Source: Rotaria macrura (Eukaryota > Rotifera > Eurotatoria > Philodinida > Philodinidae). From it: 64,000 nt of DNA. Made by a program: the position numbers and the translations under genes. The notes beneath the pieces are model-generated. The model ran no database searches. It worked only from the letters and a program-made list of their open reading frames with translations, and was not told where the DNA came from. The stretch is taken from assembly GCA_900239685.1 (NCBI GenBank), contig OENT01000677.1:3463-67462 (forward strand), written 5' to 3'. Below, piece after piece: positions 11,986 through 25,855 of the stretch. Numbering within the stretch: the first letter of the stretch is position 1; each line of letters opens with the position of its first letter.

Positions 11986-13092
11986 TAGACAGGTTTTTTA
12001 GTAATATATAGAGCGATGATGTTAAGAAAAGTGAATAAGAAGAGAAGAAAAATATAGTTTTCGAAAACTTCATCAGCGATATGAATTGAAACTGCATGGC
12101 TAATTTGACATTTTCTTGTTGCCGTCTTTTTTCTTTTACGCTATTTGACAAGGACATTTTAGATTATTTTTATCACAAACAAGAAAAAAAACTAGGTTGA
12201 CTAACATTTGTAATTTTAATGTTGAGAAAAACTCTTCTGGATCACCTATAATTTTGGTCGCCATTACATGAGGATTTTTCAATGGTTTGTTTTAAATAAG
12301 CGTTTGTCATGAGCTCTCGACTGTCAAAGAATTTAATTGTCATTTAACATGAACCTTCTGCCGTTATAGATGAAGGAAATAATTTCTATACCATAATTAT
12401 GTATGAAATTGACGATGTGAAAAACATTAGCAATACGATGTAACAATAGAAAATCTTATAAGTTTATTCTCTTCACTTGCATTATTCAGCAGAAAACAAA
12501 ACTAATGCTGTTTTCATTCGGCTTACCACTCAAAAAAATACATTTATTTTTATCGAAACACTTCACAAATATGAGTCTCTATTATGATATTCAATCCATT
12601 TAATGATCAGAAGAGATTTAATTTTTCAACTTTTTCTTCAGCAAATCATCATAAGTAGTGATCCACACATAATGACTGTTCGTTTTTCTCTGAAGGTCGT
12701 CAATCAAATCTCATTTTATGCAATTATTGTATTCAACTCACACGTAAAGGTAGTCAACATTTACCTTGAGTGGACTACCGAAGTGAAGGCGACGTTGCTT
12801 TATTCAAAGAATTTCTTTTTCATGAATATTCATGCATAGATGATGATTTCGTCATGATTTCTTATTTTAAGTCACTACGAATTCCATAAAACAAATTCTT
12901 TCAAAGGATATTCAATGACGAAGCAAAAAAAAAACAAGATGGAACTCATCGTACAGTCTATATTGATCTCAATAATCTTTTCCAACGAAATATATAAAAT
13001 CTGATTCAATCATTCACATGAAGAAAATGCGATAGTGCCAATCAATTTATTAGAAAACAAAACATTGTCACTATGACAGAACCACCGAATGA
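11986..13092. other. Intergenic between the two TIR gene copies
   Basis: About 1.1 kb separating the start codon of the intact TIR gene from the 3' end of its truncated copy. It should hold the promoter of the intact gene, but no motif stands out. No other exon chain was found. Confidence 0.4.
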
Positions 13093-13925
13093 TTAAGGTG
13101 GTACCCATGTCCAAGTGCCATATGAAGGATCTTGAGTAAATACACGAGCCAAATCAGTGTGATCACAAGCATTACAACCTGCTGCGTCTTTTCCTTGTTG
13201 TTGACAACAGACCCATCCACCTTCGAAAATAGTTGCACCCTTATAATATGCTCGATGATTTTTGCATCCACCTTTTGTATATTCATCAAATTTTTGACCA
13301 CAACGAGTACACGTCTTGAAACAATTTTGTCCGCTCTCTGCACTGATGGCATCTAGTGCATCATCAAGTAAACAACGTAACCAAAATAATTCAGTTGAAC
13401 AATCATCAACAAAATACGGTGGTTGTGCATGAGCGATGTGGCGAACAGCTTGTATTATCATATCAATCTAAAATAAGTTTCAATAATATAAACAATAACG
13501 TCCTAGTAATTCTAACCGTTGAAACCCCATTGGTTACTGCTTCCAGAGAATTATATGAATATATTTCATATTGAGGAAATCCTTGAATTGCCTCAAGCAT
13601 CCATTGATCGAGTTGAATGTTTGATTCTGTTCGCAGGACAACAAACGCCTTTCCACGTTTCACAGCATATCGAAATTCCATTTGACAGTTCGGTGACTCG
13701 ATATAGGCTTTCCATAGAATCACAAGCAACACCACAATGCATACTATACACCTAATATACAAACACAACGGATATTTCTCAAACAGAGGAAAATTTACTC
13801 TGAAAGCTGAACCTGTAGCCATCACCACATTTGCATTTCCTTGCATTGAACCCCAAATATCGAACCATACATGGATTTCACTCATTAGGATATCTTCATA
13901 AACTTTAAGAACGAATTGCTGATTG
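13093..13925 (-). pseudogene. Truncated, frameshifted copy of the TIR gene 3' end
   Basis: This matches exons 5-7 of the gene at 9623-11985 and lacks the first two TIR-like domains and the linker. The final-exon equivalent (13467-13093) is intact and differs by two residues. The intron at 13468-13516 is nearly identical to its counterpart. The exon-6 equivalent (13751-13517) has a 46-bp segment at its 5' end where the intact gene has 44 bp, which shifts the frame and brings in stops. The exon-5 equivalent ends at 13925, exactly where G-rich telomere-like sequence starts. From ~13097 to ~13710 I count only four differences (over 99% identity), whereas beyond 13711 intron and exon are clearly diverged. 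Probably non-functional as a TIR protein. Confidence 0.85.
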
Positions 13926-13976
13926 GGTGTGGGGATGGGTGTGCGTGTGGATCCCTGGATGGCACGCACACCCTCG
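13925..13976. repeat. Telomere-like G-rich/C-rich junction with hairpin
   Basis: Immediately beyond the broken TIR copy lies TGGGTGTGGGGATGGGTGTG-type G-rich sequence resembling degenerate TGTGGG. It is followed, after GGATCCCTGG, by the C-rich ACGCACACCCTCG. The two halves form a perfect 11-bp hairpin stem (13937-13947 with 13963-13973, 15-nt loop). The C-rich side shares the word CACACCCTCG with the inner edge of the terminal array at 35-44. G-strand then C-strand is the order expected of two telomere ends joined head to head, but the units are few and imperfect. Confidence 0.55.
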
Positions 13977-16900
13977 CTCTTTCTTTTATATGATCACATA
14001 TTTTGGAATCTGAAGTCTGTACAGAAGTTTTATGGACGTGAAGACAAACTATTGTTATTTGATAATATTTCTATGTGTGGTCTTTGGTATATTCATGGAA
14101 AAAAAATGAGTTTGCTATATATATAATATGGTTAGCGCTCGTGCACGTCAAACTATATGTCCATCAAAGAGCTGTATAGTAATCTCCAAAAAATTATTCG
14201 AATTATGCTTGTATTCCATGAAACTCATGATAGAATCTTGACGAGCTTCTAGCTCTTGCATAAAAAACTGAGGACGAATTCAAATTGAAAACATAATAAA
14301 TCATGCTTTTTCATAAACGCTGCCTTTACTAAACACAAAGATTATTTTCTCCCATTCAATACCAAAGTGATCGGGAAAAGGAGAACGAAATTGATCGATG
14401 TTCCACATGAGCAGACGAAGTATCGAATAGAATAACATGTTAGCAAATTGTAGATCTTTGTTTGTTTCGATTTTCCAGTTCATGCTTCAGATCAGACAAT
14501 TTCATCTTTCATCGAAGAACGGATTTAATCGCTTACATTTTGTCGAACATAATTATTTGTTCAACTCTGTTTCGAAACGAGCATTTATTTCGTATAGCTG
14601 TCGAGATGTTAGTGCAAAGTAAAATCGACAACTATCAAACTGAGAATGAGTAACCACATGGCTGATTAAAGTGAAATGACATGTTAGTAATAACTAGTTA
14701 CCAGAGTTTACGTCGAGATAATCTAACACTGACACATATCAACATGTACGATATAATAAAATCTTACAGCAGAACAGAAGATCAAGGAAAATTCCAACGT
14801 GTGTAAACATTCAGAGCAAGTACATGACAAGAACTTTTGCATAGAATCGGCAACCAGAAAAATGGGCGTATGATCACCCTTAATCATTATTGAAAGCAGT
14901 GATTTATAGATGGTATTGTACTCAGTGTGCACATAAAACCATAGCTATCAATAAAGAACCAAATAAATAGAAAACAAGATAATCTTAACATTATATGAGA
15001 AAGGGAAATAATCTACTGCTTTCAATGGCAATCGATTTCTTTTGATGAATATTTGATGACGTCCCGTTTTATTAATGAATTAGACGAATCTTGATATGTG
15101 ATTTCAGAAACAAATATTCTAAATTAAGTAGGGTACGCAAAAAAGCACATTTCATTACTTATTGTTCAATAGTTTTTCGAAAATTTCTATTTTCTATCCG
15201 ATTCCTATTTTTTGCGACACAGATACGAACATAAATACTGAATATTCTTCATAAAAGTGCTAAAATTCTTTCGTGAGCAATATAGTTCGTTGTATACAAT
15301 TGAAATAGACATTGATGGATCATGTGATACCACATGAAACTCTTTTAGGAACAAGAATCAAGTTTGTTTGTATTCTGAAAATTTGTGTGCACATTTATTT
15401 ATCTCTAGTACTGCTCGTAAATGATGAAAGCTCAATTTAACTATGTTACTCTATAAATAACTATTTCTTCAAAGTCAATTTTTCGAAGTGAGCTACGATG
15501 CAAGACCTTTAAAATTCCATCATAACTAATTTTATCAATAACAGCAATAATTGAAATTACTTCGATAGTAATATGTTAAGAAGAAATAAATCTTTTAGTA
15601 TGTTAACTTGATACCTATTTGTATAAGCTTGTTATGAAATGCTATGATCGTACCTAGCTCTTTATTGGTAGACCACTTCTTTTTTTAAATAGAGTATACC
15701 TTGAGTTTATAACAAATTGTAAGATAGACCAAGAAATAGAACATTTAGTATTTTCAAAAGATAAATACTAACGTTGTTTTGTCTCATTACTATTTCAATA
15801 GAGTAAATGTAAAGTTTGATCCTTAGAATTTTCAAGATCACAGCTATAGGCATAACCTCATCGTTTTTACAATGACAAGACATCTGTTATTCCCTGAAAA
15901 CTTCACCTATTATTCATAGGCAAGGGATAATGACAGTAATATTAGTGAGCTTTAACACGGTAGTACTGTTCTGAATTTTACTAATACTATGAGAAACTAA
16001 AGTATTGTTATACACTGCAATACAAGATGAAGGAGTTAATGAATTTTTTAGCTATTTTCATTGATATTTCTGATGTACATCAGATTTATTTAATGTCCAT
16101 GAATATATCTAGATAACAAATAATGTGTTTTATGCTATCTACTACTTATACGATGTCATCCTCATATTGAAAAACCCAAAGATGTTGTTTCTCGTTTATG
16201 TTATAACTTGTCTGATGATGGTATCTTTAATGAGAGTTAAATACAACTACTTTTTCGAATCATAAAAGATTACATTTGAACATGCGACGCAATTAGAAAA
16301 GTATAGAAGAAGTCATTGTTGAAGTTGCCACTTATGCAGAGTATGCAAAAGATTCTTATACATTACTTCAATAAGATGGAAAGTTCGGTATTTGAATGTG
16401 ATACTTGTGTTGCTCATCAAATTATTGAGAACGACATGTTGTCTCAAAGTAATTTAAAAAGAAATAAAGATCATGGAGTTGTGTGTATACAGATAAGCTA
16501 TGACAAAAAAATTTAAAAGAAATATCGTACTTATATATTTTCATAAAAAAGAGATTTCCGATTATCAGAAAGCATACTTGACAGTCGTTATTCAGAATAA
16601 TCTGAATAACTTAGTATTGATTCCTTTGCAAATTATTTAACGAGTAAGTATTCGTAATAAATCACCATTTTTACATATGTTGATATTCGAAATTTAATCT
16701 CAAGAGCAAACGTATTTAAAATTGTACCCGACGTTAATTTCAAAAAACGTCATATAGAAATTTATCGATATTTGAATAGTCATACTTATATCTATGTATG
16801 AGAATTGATGTAATCTAAGCCAATGCTTAAAATCACGTAATAATTTATTGTTTTCATTGGAATTTTATTGAGCAATTGTTAAATCAAATCTTATCAAATG

Positions 16901-19116
16901 ATATTTATTTGTGTCGTCAATATCTGTATGCATTGAGAAAGATCTGTTATAAAAATGATTCAATACATAATGTCTTTGTTCTATGATTGTTATTGAAGTA
17001 TTAACGATAACAATGAGATCTATGGGACTATCATTTAAATCATATCACAATTTTTTTCTACAATATAATTTTTGGATATATTTTTAATGAGAAATAGCTC
17101 TCTCGTTACATTGAATGTCCTTCTATCCTATAGACATTAACTGTAATCTGAATGATTTACTCATCCGTATTCAACGAACTCTCCTGTAATTGTGTTGAGT
17201 TACTTTTACGTTGGAATGATCAAATATTTCTAAAAACAGAAGTCTTTCTCGATTAATAAACTTGAATACATCTTAATTCCATTTGATCGTAATAAACTGA
17301 ATTAATATCTATTTGAAAGTGTCGAACAGGTTTTTATTTAGTTCACCAAAAGAACTTTATGAGAAGAACCAATAAATGCATGCTTATGCTTTCTCTCTAT
17401 TTCTAAATATATATATAGTGATGATTACTTAATTGGGTTTTCGTCCTCTCGAGATGATGGTACTTCTAGAAAATCGCCTGAGGAACTACTAATCTGAAAT
17501 TCTGTTCTTCGATAGATCTCAATGCCATTAGAAGATTCGAAAAAATTTATCTAGAGGAAATATTTTTCTTTTTTGTCTAGATGCTCATTCACTTTCAGAA
17601 GAAGGAAAATCGACGTTGACCTTCTTCTCATAGTTAACATTTTGAACTTTGTAGAATATTCTAATATCTTTAAGTTCGATATATTAGAAAAAGGTCCTAT
17701 CGACAATTGATCAAGAGCAATCTTTTATGAATACTAAATTTCGGAAACGAACAACAAATTAATCGATTATAAGTTCAAATGTTAAAAGCATAGCTATTTA
17801 ATACTGAATGACTTCTATCACGTTTTATTGACGAGTGAAATGATCGATTTAACAAACAACATATATCTAGAAAGGGACAGATTAAAATATAACTTTTTTT
17901 CTTTTTCTACTCTCAATCTAATGCTTCTATAGATTAAGAATGAATTAGCAACATGTTGATAGTTAATAAGACCTATCCGAGGAGCTCAGTGCAGAGAACT
18001 GGAATAATAAACTTCTATCGATTCAATCGTGCTTTACGTTTTACATCCTTTGATTCATCACTATTGAATGAAGTTTTTCGATTATATACTTCATTAATAC
18101 AAATAAGGTGCAACTATGATGCAAGAGAAATGAAATCTGAGTGTTCAATTCCATTTTTCTTTTTGTAATGATTATACAATGCAAATATACGTGTCGAGTG
18201 ATGATAATAATAAAAGCATATAAATGAAAGTGCGTTTTTTCTTCAAAAAGAAAATACAGGAAACTTCCAATTTTGTTAATTAAAGATCATCACACTAATT
18301 GGAGTTGTGTACTAGTTACAACTATGCTTGTTAGGAGTTCATGTGAAATCAAATGTCTTACTTAAAAAGATTTAACTGATTTGTTTCATCTTTAATGATA
18401 CGTTAACATAGATTAAAAGGATATTTTATTTTTTCGCATCGTTATTAAAATAATTTTCATTTTATTTTGCTTAAGTAAAAGATTTTTCCTTGTCAAACAT
18501 ACAACAATGCTCCAAAATATTTTCATGAGACTATGAGTATAAGTTCTGTTTGTTTTAGAATCAGTATAAACAAAAATAATGAAAATAAGAAGAAAAGGTG
18601 ACTACATGTTTGTATTGTTCTCGTAAGTTGTCTATTTTGTTCCAAAATAAACACAATAAAGCAAAAGATTTAAGAATACAAAAAGGCACTCAGAATGACG
18701 ATGACGACAATGAAGACAAAGCGATGAAAAAGAATTGTGTGAAGATCATGCACAGAAACAAAAAAAAATCATCATACAAGCGAAAAAAAAATACACATGA
18801 ATAAAATAGAGATAAACGGGAAAAAAATTTATATAGAGAATGATTAGCGACCTGACCTGCAGGATTTTTCTTAACGCATTGACGTATTGGTAGTTTCAGA
18901 AAGATTTCGTCGGTTATGGTCATCATTTTAGATTGTAATCAACGAATGTAAGAATAATTGGTATTCAACATACGGTCTTGTACTAGATATTTCTGGTAAA
19001 TTTAAAAGAAACGGAAAGGAAGAGTAACAAGCGGACGGAGCAGCCAGTAGCATTTAGGGATTGAGACATAGAAAAGAAAATGTCAGAGTAAGGAGAAAGC
19101 AAGAACTAACACGACG
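13977..19116. other. Five-kilobase gene-poor region
   Basis: AT-rich sequence with only short, unconserved-looking reading frames on either strand. I found no chain of exons with matching splice phases, no RNA gene and no terminal repeats of a mobile element. Small exons of an unrecognised gene cannot be excluded by eye. Confidence 0.45.
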
Positions 19117-20891
19117 TCATTTGTCAGTGCCAGCCATTGCTCGATTAGAACGTGCGACTATTATATTTATCAATCGTCCAAAAGACTTTTGTCGATTATC
19201 TGTCCATTTGTCTCGTAAACCGAATTCCATGGTATGATTGAGTCCATCAACAATAGCCTAATGAAATCAATAGGAACAATAAAGAACATATTTAAGAGTA
19301 TAAAATACATGATGAAAGACATACTTGAATATGTTCGGGTTTCACTTCATAACTTTTATGTCGAATACCAATATCATGTAACATTTTAAATAATTCTTCG
19401 GGTTTGTCAACAACACTGATTAGATCGTCTAGAGAATTAAAAAATTTCGAACCATGATTTCTTAAATCCATTTTCCAGCGATTTGCTGTATTAGGAGCAT
19501 CTGTATCGTCGCCACCAGCCGTTGTTGTCGCTGTTGCTGTATTTCCACTGTTCATTATACGGGGATTCTGCCAAAGTGTTTTTATGTCTGGACATTTTTG
19601 GAAAATCCTATTAAAAACAACGGGTATCTTTTTGTCTGATATGTTGTTTTTTCTTTAAAAGATTTTCTAATCAAGCTAGCTTAGAAGAAAATCTATTGTA
19701 TACGGATAATACACATAATCTATGTACTAAATCACCCGAGGCAACAAGTAATTAACCGTTTTGTATTTAGATCCATAATCGCACATCATGGTTTACTTTA
19801 TTTGCGGCTATTATAAATCAATTATAAATCGGAATATTATTGTTTTCATGTGTTTATGCATAGCTGTATTTTATCTTTTGTTTGTTGCTGTTAATTCTAA
19901 TGTCAAGCGATGCTTTTTGGAAAAACAGTAGATTAAAAAAAAACGAACGGATAACTACATGTGTTTGGTGACGCGTGAAGTGTGAATTAATGCGCATGAT
20001 ATTAGTTTCCAACTGCCGCACATGATAGACATTGCCTAATTTAGTAATACATGTATAAACAGAAAATGTAAAAGTATCGATGGAATCAGTCAAGCAAATA
20101 GTACTGATTGACACTTGGTCGCCTCTAGTCGATAGGACGAGTAGCATACCAATTGAACATGCACAAGTGCCATGCAAATAGATTGATAGACCACCGAACA
20201 AATGTAAAGTACTTTGCATATCTAACAATCAACCATTTCCTTATAATCATCATCAGAAGAATGTTATGGCAAACATGAAAAAGAGTCGATTGAATATTTC
20301 ATTGGCATGCGCGAACATATGTCGCATGTTTTATATAAATCAGTTCTTCTTGTTAGTACTATTAGTATTAATATTATGAGTTTTTTTTTTCTTCTTCTTT
20401 ATCTTCAATTTATTAATCATGCCAGTGAATATTGTTACTTACTCTCAATTTTAGATGTCATACTGAAAAGAACGAGAAAGAAACAAACAAAGAAATAGAA
20501 CTTGATCAGAACCGAGACAAAAAAAACTATAGAAAAACGATATGAATGTATTAATGTCACAGTTTCTACAGATCCTAATCGTAACCACACATGAGATATA
20601 CACATTGATTGATTCCTGTTTATTAGTTGCTCAAAGGCATGAGACTATGTCAAATGTTGTAGAGATTTAGAAGTAAATGGAAATTCTAGGAACTATTGTC
20701 TTTAGATTTTTCTTATGAATAATGTTAGTTCTGAAATGAAAAAATTTTCTCTCGATGATTTACCTAAGCATGAGTCGTTGGCCATATTCACCATAGGCTT
20801 CTCTGCCTACCATTTTCCATGTTTCTCTGATGATTCTCGCATCGTCAGGCGTCAATGCTTCTGGCTCTATTTTAGCCTGACTGCAGCCCAT
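19117..20891 (-). CDS. Globin with acylation-type N-terminus
   Basis: Three exons on the minus strand: 20891-20764, 19607-19325 and 19257-19117. Phases close to 183 residues. Intron 1 is 1,156 bp, far longer than others here; intron 2 is 67 bp. The fold is recognised from LTPDDARIIRETW (helix A), NHGSKFFNSL with His94 as the likely distal E7 His, GIRHKSYEV with His126 as the likely proximal F8 His, and the C-terminal helix ending MAG. MGCSQ at the start fits N-myristoylation plus palmitoylation, as in membrane-bound globin-X-type proteins, suggesting redox or signalling work at a membrane rather than bulk oxygen transport. A ~24-residue Thr/Gly/Asp-rich insertion sits at ~61-85, and Trp55 appears where globins usually have the CD1 Phe; that alignment is by eye. 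(TA)n tracts lie just upstream of the start codon. Confidence 0.85.
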
Positions 20892-21381
20892 ATTATTTGT
20901 ATTCTGATGATTATTTTTTTCTGTTCTTATATATATATATATATATATATTTACAAGTTCACAATTGCCGTTGGATGATAATAACGAAAACGACGACAAG
21001 AAATTATTGTCCTAACGATCTTCATTCGTATTTGTATAAGGAATCAACGATCGTGTCGATATTTAGAAATTTCTTTTTGTACGAGTTTTTGAAGGAAAAG
21101 TAAAGTAGAGGCAGAGTGGATCGTAAATGTTAGAAGGACTAGTAGAAGGAGTAGTAGTTGTGGTATGACTATGACGTCGAGAACAATGGAAACGACGAGT
21201 TGACGATAGCAGTAACGTCGACGATCGGAGAAGCGTCGAGCCCGGACGAGACAAAACGATAATGATTAAACGACGAAACCAGCGACAGTGGTGGCGGCGA
21301 ATCGCTCTTGCTGTTATTTCTACTGTTGTTGTTTGTTGTCATCCTCCTATAGTAGTAGTGCAATGCATCAAAAAGTGTGTA

Positions 21382-21418
<37 letters not shown>

Positions 21419-23055
21419 TGGAGGGAGGAAGATGGAAAGGCTCGGTATGTCAATGAGTGAGAGGAGAGAAATGGATTCTCGCCTCTTTAAATCGTACGTA
21501 ATGCGGACAGAAACAAGTTACAAGACTTCAGTTCTCGTTCACACGCACACAAACATCATAATCATTTCTTTTTATAATGATGATGATCGTCACTAAGCAG
21601 CAACACAAATAAAAAGTCACAAACAGTCGAGCACACTCGCTATGCGTATTCACAGAAATAGAAGACTTTGTAAAAAAAATTAGCGTACTAAAACAAAGTT
21701 CTACATTTTTTGTCTGCCTATCTATCTATCTAGCTGGCATAGACATTGTTTCGCATATGTTTCATAACAATATTTAGAAGTAATTATCATTAAGATATGT
21801 GGCTAACATAAAATCTCATGTTGAACTGAACTTATGATTAACATCTATCACAGGGACAAGGATCCTATTCTTGTTTACACATGCACGGTAATGAGAGAAA
21901 AGAAAATACGGAAAATAAAACGTGATAGATAACTTGTGAGATTGAAAATCAGCTGTGTTTACAATTTCTCTAGTTTGGTGCTTGGTTCAATATTTATTCA
22001 CTGTCTGTCTTTTCTCAATAGGGAAAGTCTCTAAAGGAAACAATAATCTTTCGAGAAAAAAATGTAGTTAATCAAAAACCTAAGAAAATTTTCGCCGATT
22101 AATAATAATAGTTACAGCAATGATGACACATTAGGAAAGCTGAGTGCATCTAATATTCATCGATTCTTTCCTTTCATAAATAAAAACAACACCGATATTT
22201 ACTAATTGAGATAAGCAATGCAAGAGTACAACGCATAGATATTCAAGAAGAATAGTCAATAGAAGAGGAGAGAGAAACAGGAGTGCTCAATTATCGGGTT
22301 TAGAAGAAAAAGAAAAGAATTCTGACAGGATGCATTTTTTTTTTGGATAGTTCGATCATGTTCGAACAACTGACAGGATCTCATTTATTTGAGAGTCTAC
22401 TTGACATCTTCTCCGATCTTTTTCCCCTTGTTTTTCTTCTTTTCTCTATGTAACAGAATAACTAAGCTTATTGTTAGCAGTACCAATGCCGTGATTCCAG
22501 TCAACTTTTTTATGATACTTACAATAGGTGTGTGTGTGTGTGTGTGTGAATAAAATCTAGTGAAACATAGAGGACTTTTTTGCTCTAACTCTATTCTTTT
22601 TTTCCTTTCCTAGTCTCCTTTTCATGTAGCGATTCCTCTTTTCTCGTCGTCTTTTCCATGACTGTCTTTGCGCTTCCAGTGCCAACTCACTCTATTTAAT
22701 AAGACATTTGTTCGCACGAGCCTGCTTGACTGTTTTGCACAATTCGCATTTTCTCTCCTCTGCAGTTCGCTCCATCTCTTGTCGTGTTTTTCTCACCATA
22801 ATGAACTGAGTGTCACACACACAAAAAAAAAAAAAGAAAAAAAAAGTGATGAGAACGACGCACTCTCATTTTTCTAAACTAGCTCGACGAGTATGAATGC
22901 TGAGATTTTCATTTTACTCCGCTGGGAACTCAAAGGAAAGAAGCCAAAGAATTATCTGTCTTAGTCTCTATTACTACTCACTTTTCATTATCATTATAAT
23001 CATCAACATAATTAACAGTATTTCTTATTTGCTTTAACCTTCTGTTCTGTGAACG

Positions 23056-23086
<31 letters not shown>

Positions 23087-25855
23087 ATTGTGTCTTTTCT
23101 ATTCTTCAATAACAAACACTAGAATTTCTATCATTAAATCCGCAAATCTGTTAATAGATTTTAAAAACAGGCTAAGCATTGTTATTCTGTCGAACAACGA
23201 ACAAGCAAGCAAACAAGAGATAAATAAATGAAAGACGTTTTGTCTTCTTTTTTTCTCTCTCTCCAGTTCTTTCTTTTTTTTTTCTCTTACATACTATAGT
23301 AAGAGACATGTTTTGCAGCGGACGGATGAAAAATGGTCTGAAGATGTCTTGATAGTCTTGCTCTCGGAGAAGACGATGACAACGATGATTCTATGAATAT
23401 ATGTTGCAACTATAATTGAATTGAAAACTGCGTTCACAACAGAACAAGATATACGAACATCGTTAAGAGATGAAATACTGTATCGATCGAAATTGAGAGC
23501 TTTCTTAATTGTATTAGTCTTATGAGTGGCTAGGCGAATATGTTGAATATTTCTACGTGTTCTCAAACTAATTTCCCTTTTCTTCAAGTTTCATACTACC
23601 ATTAATCAAGGAAATAATAAATGACGGTACATAGCGCAGAAAATGAATAACAAAGATAGAAAATAAACATATCAAATTCTACTTTCTTGCGTTAATTATC
23701 ATGATAACCTTGTATTTTTTTTAATGTATAAGCAATTGTATGCAATCAATTTAATAATAGAAATCTAGTCTAAGAAAATACCTGCTAATTATCAATGTCT
23801 AATTGAATGTTCAGGATAGGCAGAGGATGAAAAAAAACTTCAACTTTTTTAAAATAAACACCTTTGCATGTCGTTTATGAGAATGTCAAAAGTAGGGAAG
23901 AAAAATGCGTTGTATTCATGCAGTTAGTGAAAGAAGAAGAAAAAAAAAGATTGTTTCATTATTAAAAGATTCTTTTCTCTCATAGTGCATAGCCTTTATG
24001 ATGCAAGATAAAGTCTCATGAAAACATGTAGAAGAAACAGAAGATATTTGATATGTAGCTAATTCAATATTTAACTGAGATACACTTCTAATGAATCCTT
24101 AATCAATCTGGCTACGATCGAATTCTTGACTCTGCAATACGAAACATTATGGCAATAGTAATTAACATTAACAAAACATAAATGTTTAGTTAGATGCTTG
24201 AATATAGTTTATTCTATGAAAATGACTTGATTTTATCATTCTTAATCAAAATATTGAAAATCTCGTAGAATTTAATTCTCTATAAATATCAAGTCTATTA
24301 AAAGTTCATATGCAAACTATAGTTCATACATTTGACTTACTCATAATACAAATAAATGAATCATGAAATCTTTCATATTTCAAAGTTTTATACTTACGAA
24401 GTTTGACTATAGAAATATAATACATTCTAGCATGATGTCGAAATTATTATCGCATGTTTAACAATTATTTCTATATTTTTTATCTTTTTCTTTCGCTAGA
24501 AAATCATCGATGCTTTAAGTTGATTGTTGAGATAATCCATTGGTTTGTTTTTGTTGAATCTATTTCACAAAAGAACTTCTCATTCATAGACATGATGGTC
24601 GTTCTAATAAAAAGAAGATTTTTTTTTTAGAAAGGATTCAAATGAAAAGTAAATAATTAACATTTGATACATATTCTTTATTTTAGTGTTTCTTTTAACT
24701 AAAAAGATCAACAATACCATAGGGACTTCTAAAAATAAACATATCGACACTGACGATCTTATTTTTTTTCAAATACACGTCGATAATAAGAATTTGTCCG
24801 TAGCATTGGTTTCGTTTTTAATTAATAACACACAGATAATTGATTTTCTTTTAGTGATTCGAATAGAATATTATACTTTATCACGTCTCCTATGCTTCGA
24901 ACAATCGCAGTTGATGAAAACGCATGTTTTATTAAAGTAAATGTTACTTTAGAGTTAAATTTGTTACATATTTTAATAGGTTTTCTTATCTTTTGTGAGT
25001 GTAATTCATTACGAAGGGTGTCACAAGGTCACACCATTGAAGTTGAACAGAGGTGAGAAAGCGAAGAGAAATGATATAATTCGGAAATAGAATCAAGTTT
25101 TTTGTTTCACTCATTTAGAAGTAAAACCGATGAGCAAAATCAATTTGATTAGATCGATAAATAGGAAACATTTTTCCATATTGGGAAGTAACAATGGCAA
25201 GAAGATTATTTGCACTTCACTGCTTGAAATGCCCCCTATATATTTAATCTTGAGTGATAATGACGACATTTAAAAATTTTTCTTATTTTAACAAGAATAT
25301 GAATAATAAATTTACTGTAAATAATTTGTAAACGCTCTTCCTACTCAAGAAAAATATGAATTAAACATGAAAGGAATCATGTATTCAGTTATTTTGTTCA
25401 AATAAAAATGCACATGAACTATTGCTATTCAATATAATAAATATCTCTAACTGTAATATTGCGCGTGAATAAATAAAGAATATAAAATTTGATATGTTCA
25501 GGATATAATTGAAGAGATTAGATTTTTGATTAATATATATATTTTTTTCTTTCATTCCATGGAATAAAAAGTAGGATTTCATACATTCAAATATCAGTAG
25601 ATTCATGATAATAAACGTAGTTATTTCGATTTGAGACAAATAAATTACATATTTTATGAAGGAAATTGTAATCGCATGATTAATCAAATAATTAAAATAC
25701 AGATTTGCATCTTTTCGATAGAACGTGAAGAAAAACCTAAATAAACGAATATAATCTTCATACTCTACTTCATCTATTTCACAGTCAAACGAACGATACA
25801 TTTCATTCGTTAAATGTAATATTTATGAGAATACGAATGTTAGTTTATTAAATCT
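20892..25855. other. Gene-free region with microsatellites
   Basis: About 5 kb upstream of both the globin (minus) and the ARM-TIR-SAM gene (plus), so promoters of both should lie here. Simple repeats: (TA)n 20931-20951, (GA)n 21385-21414, (TG)n 22528-22548, (TA)n then (TG)n 23056-23088. Several reading frames overlap these tracts and look like low-complexity artefacts. No exon chain could be built. Confidence 0.5.

Noticed and set aside
13519-14126. Plus-strand frames over the TIR copy and the G-rich junction
   Set aside because: They are antisense to the recognised exons or continue into the junction without protein resemblance.
25385-25801. Minus-strand 138-codon frame upstream of the ARM-TIR-SAM gene
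   Set aside because: Phe/Ile/Tyr-rich composition typical of AT-rich non-coding DNA; no recognisable motif.
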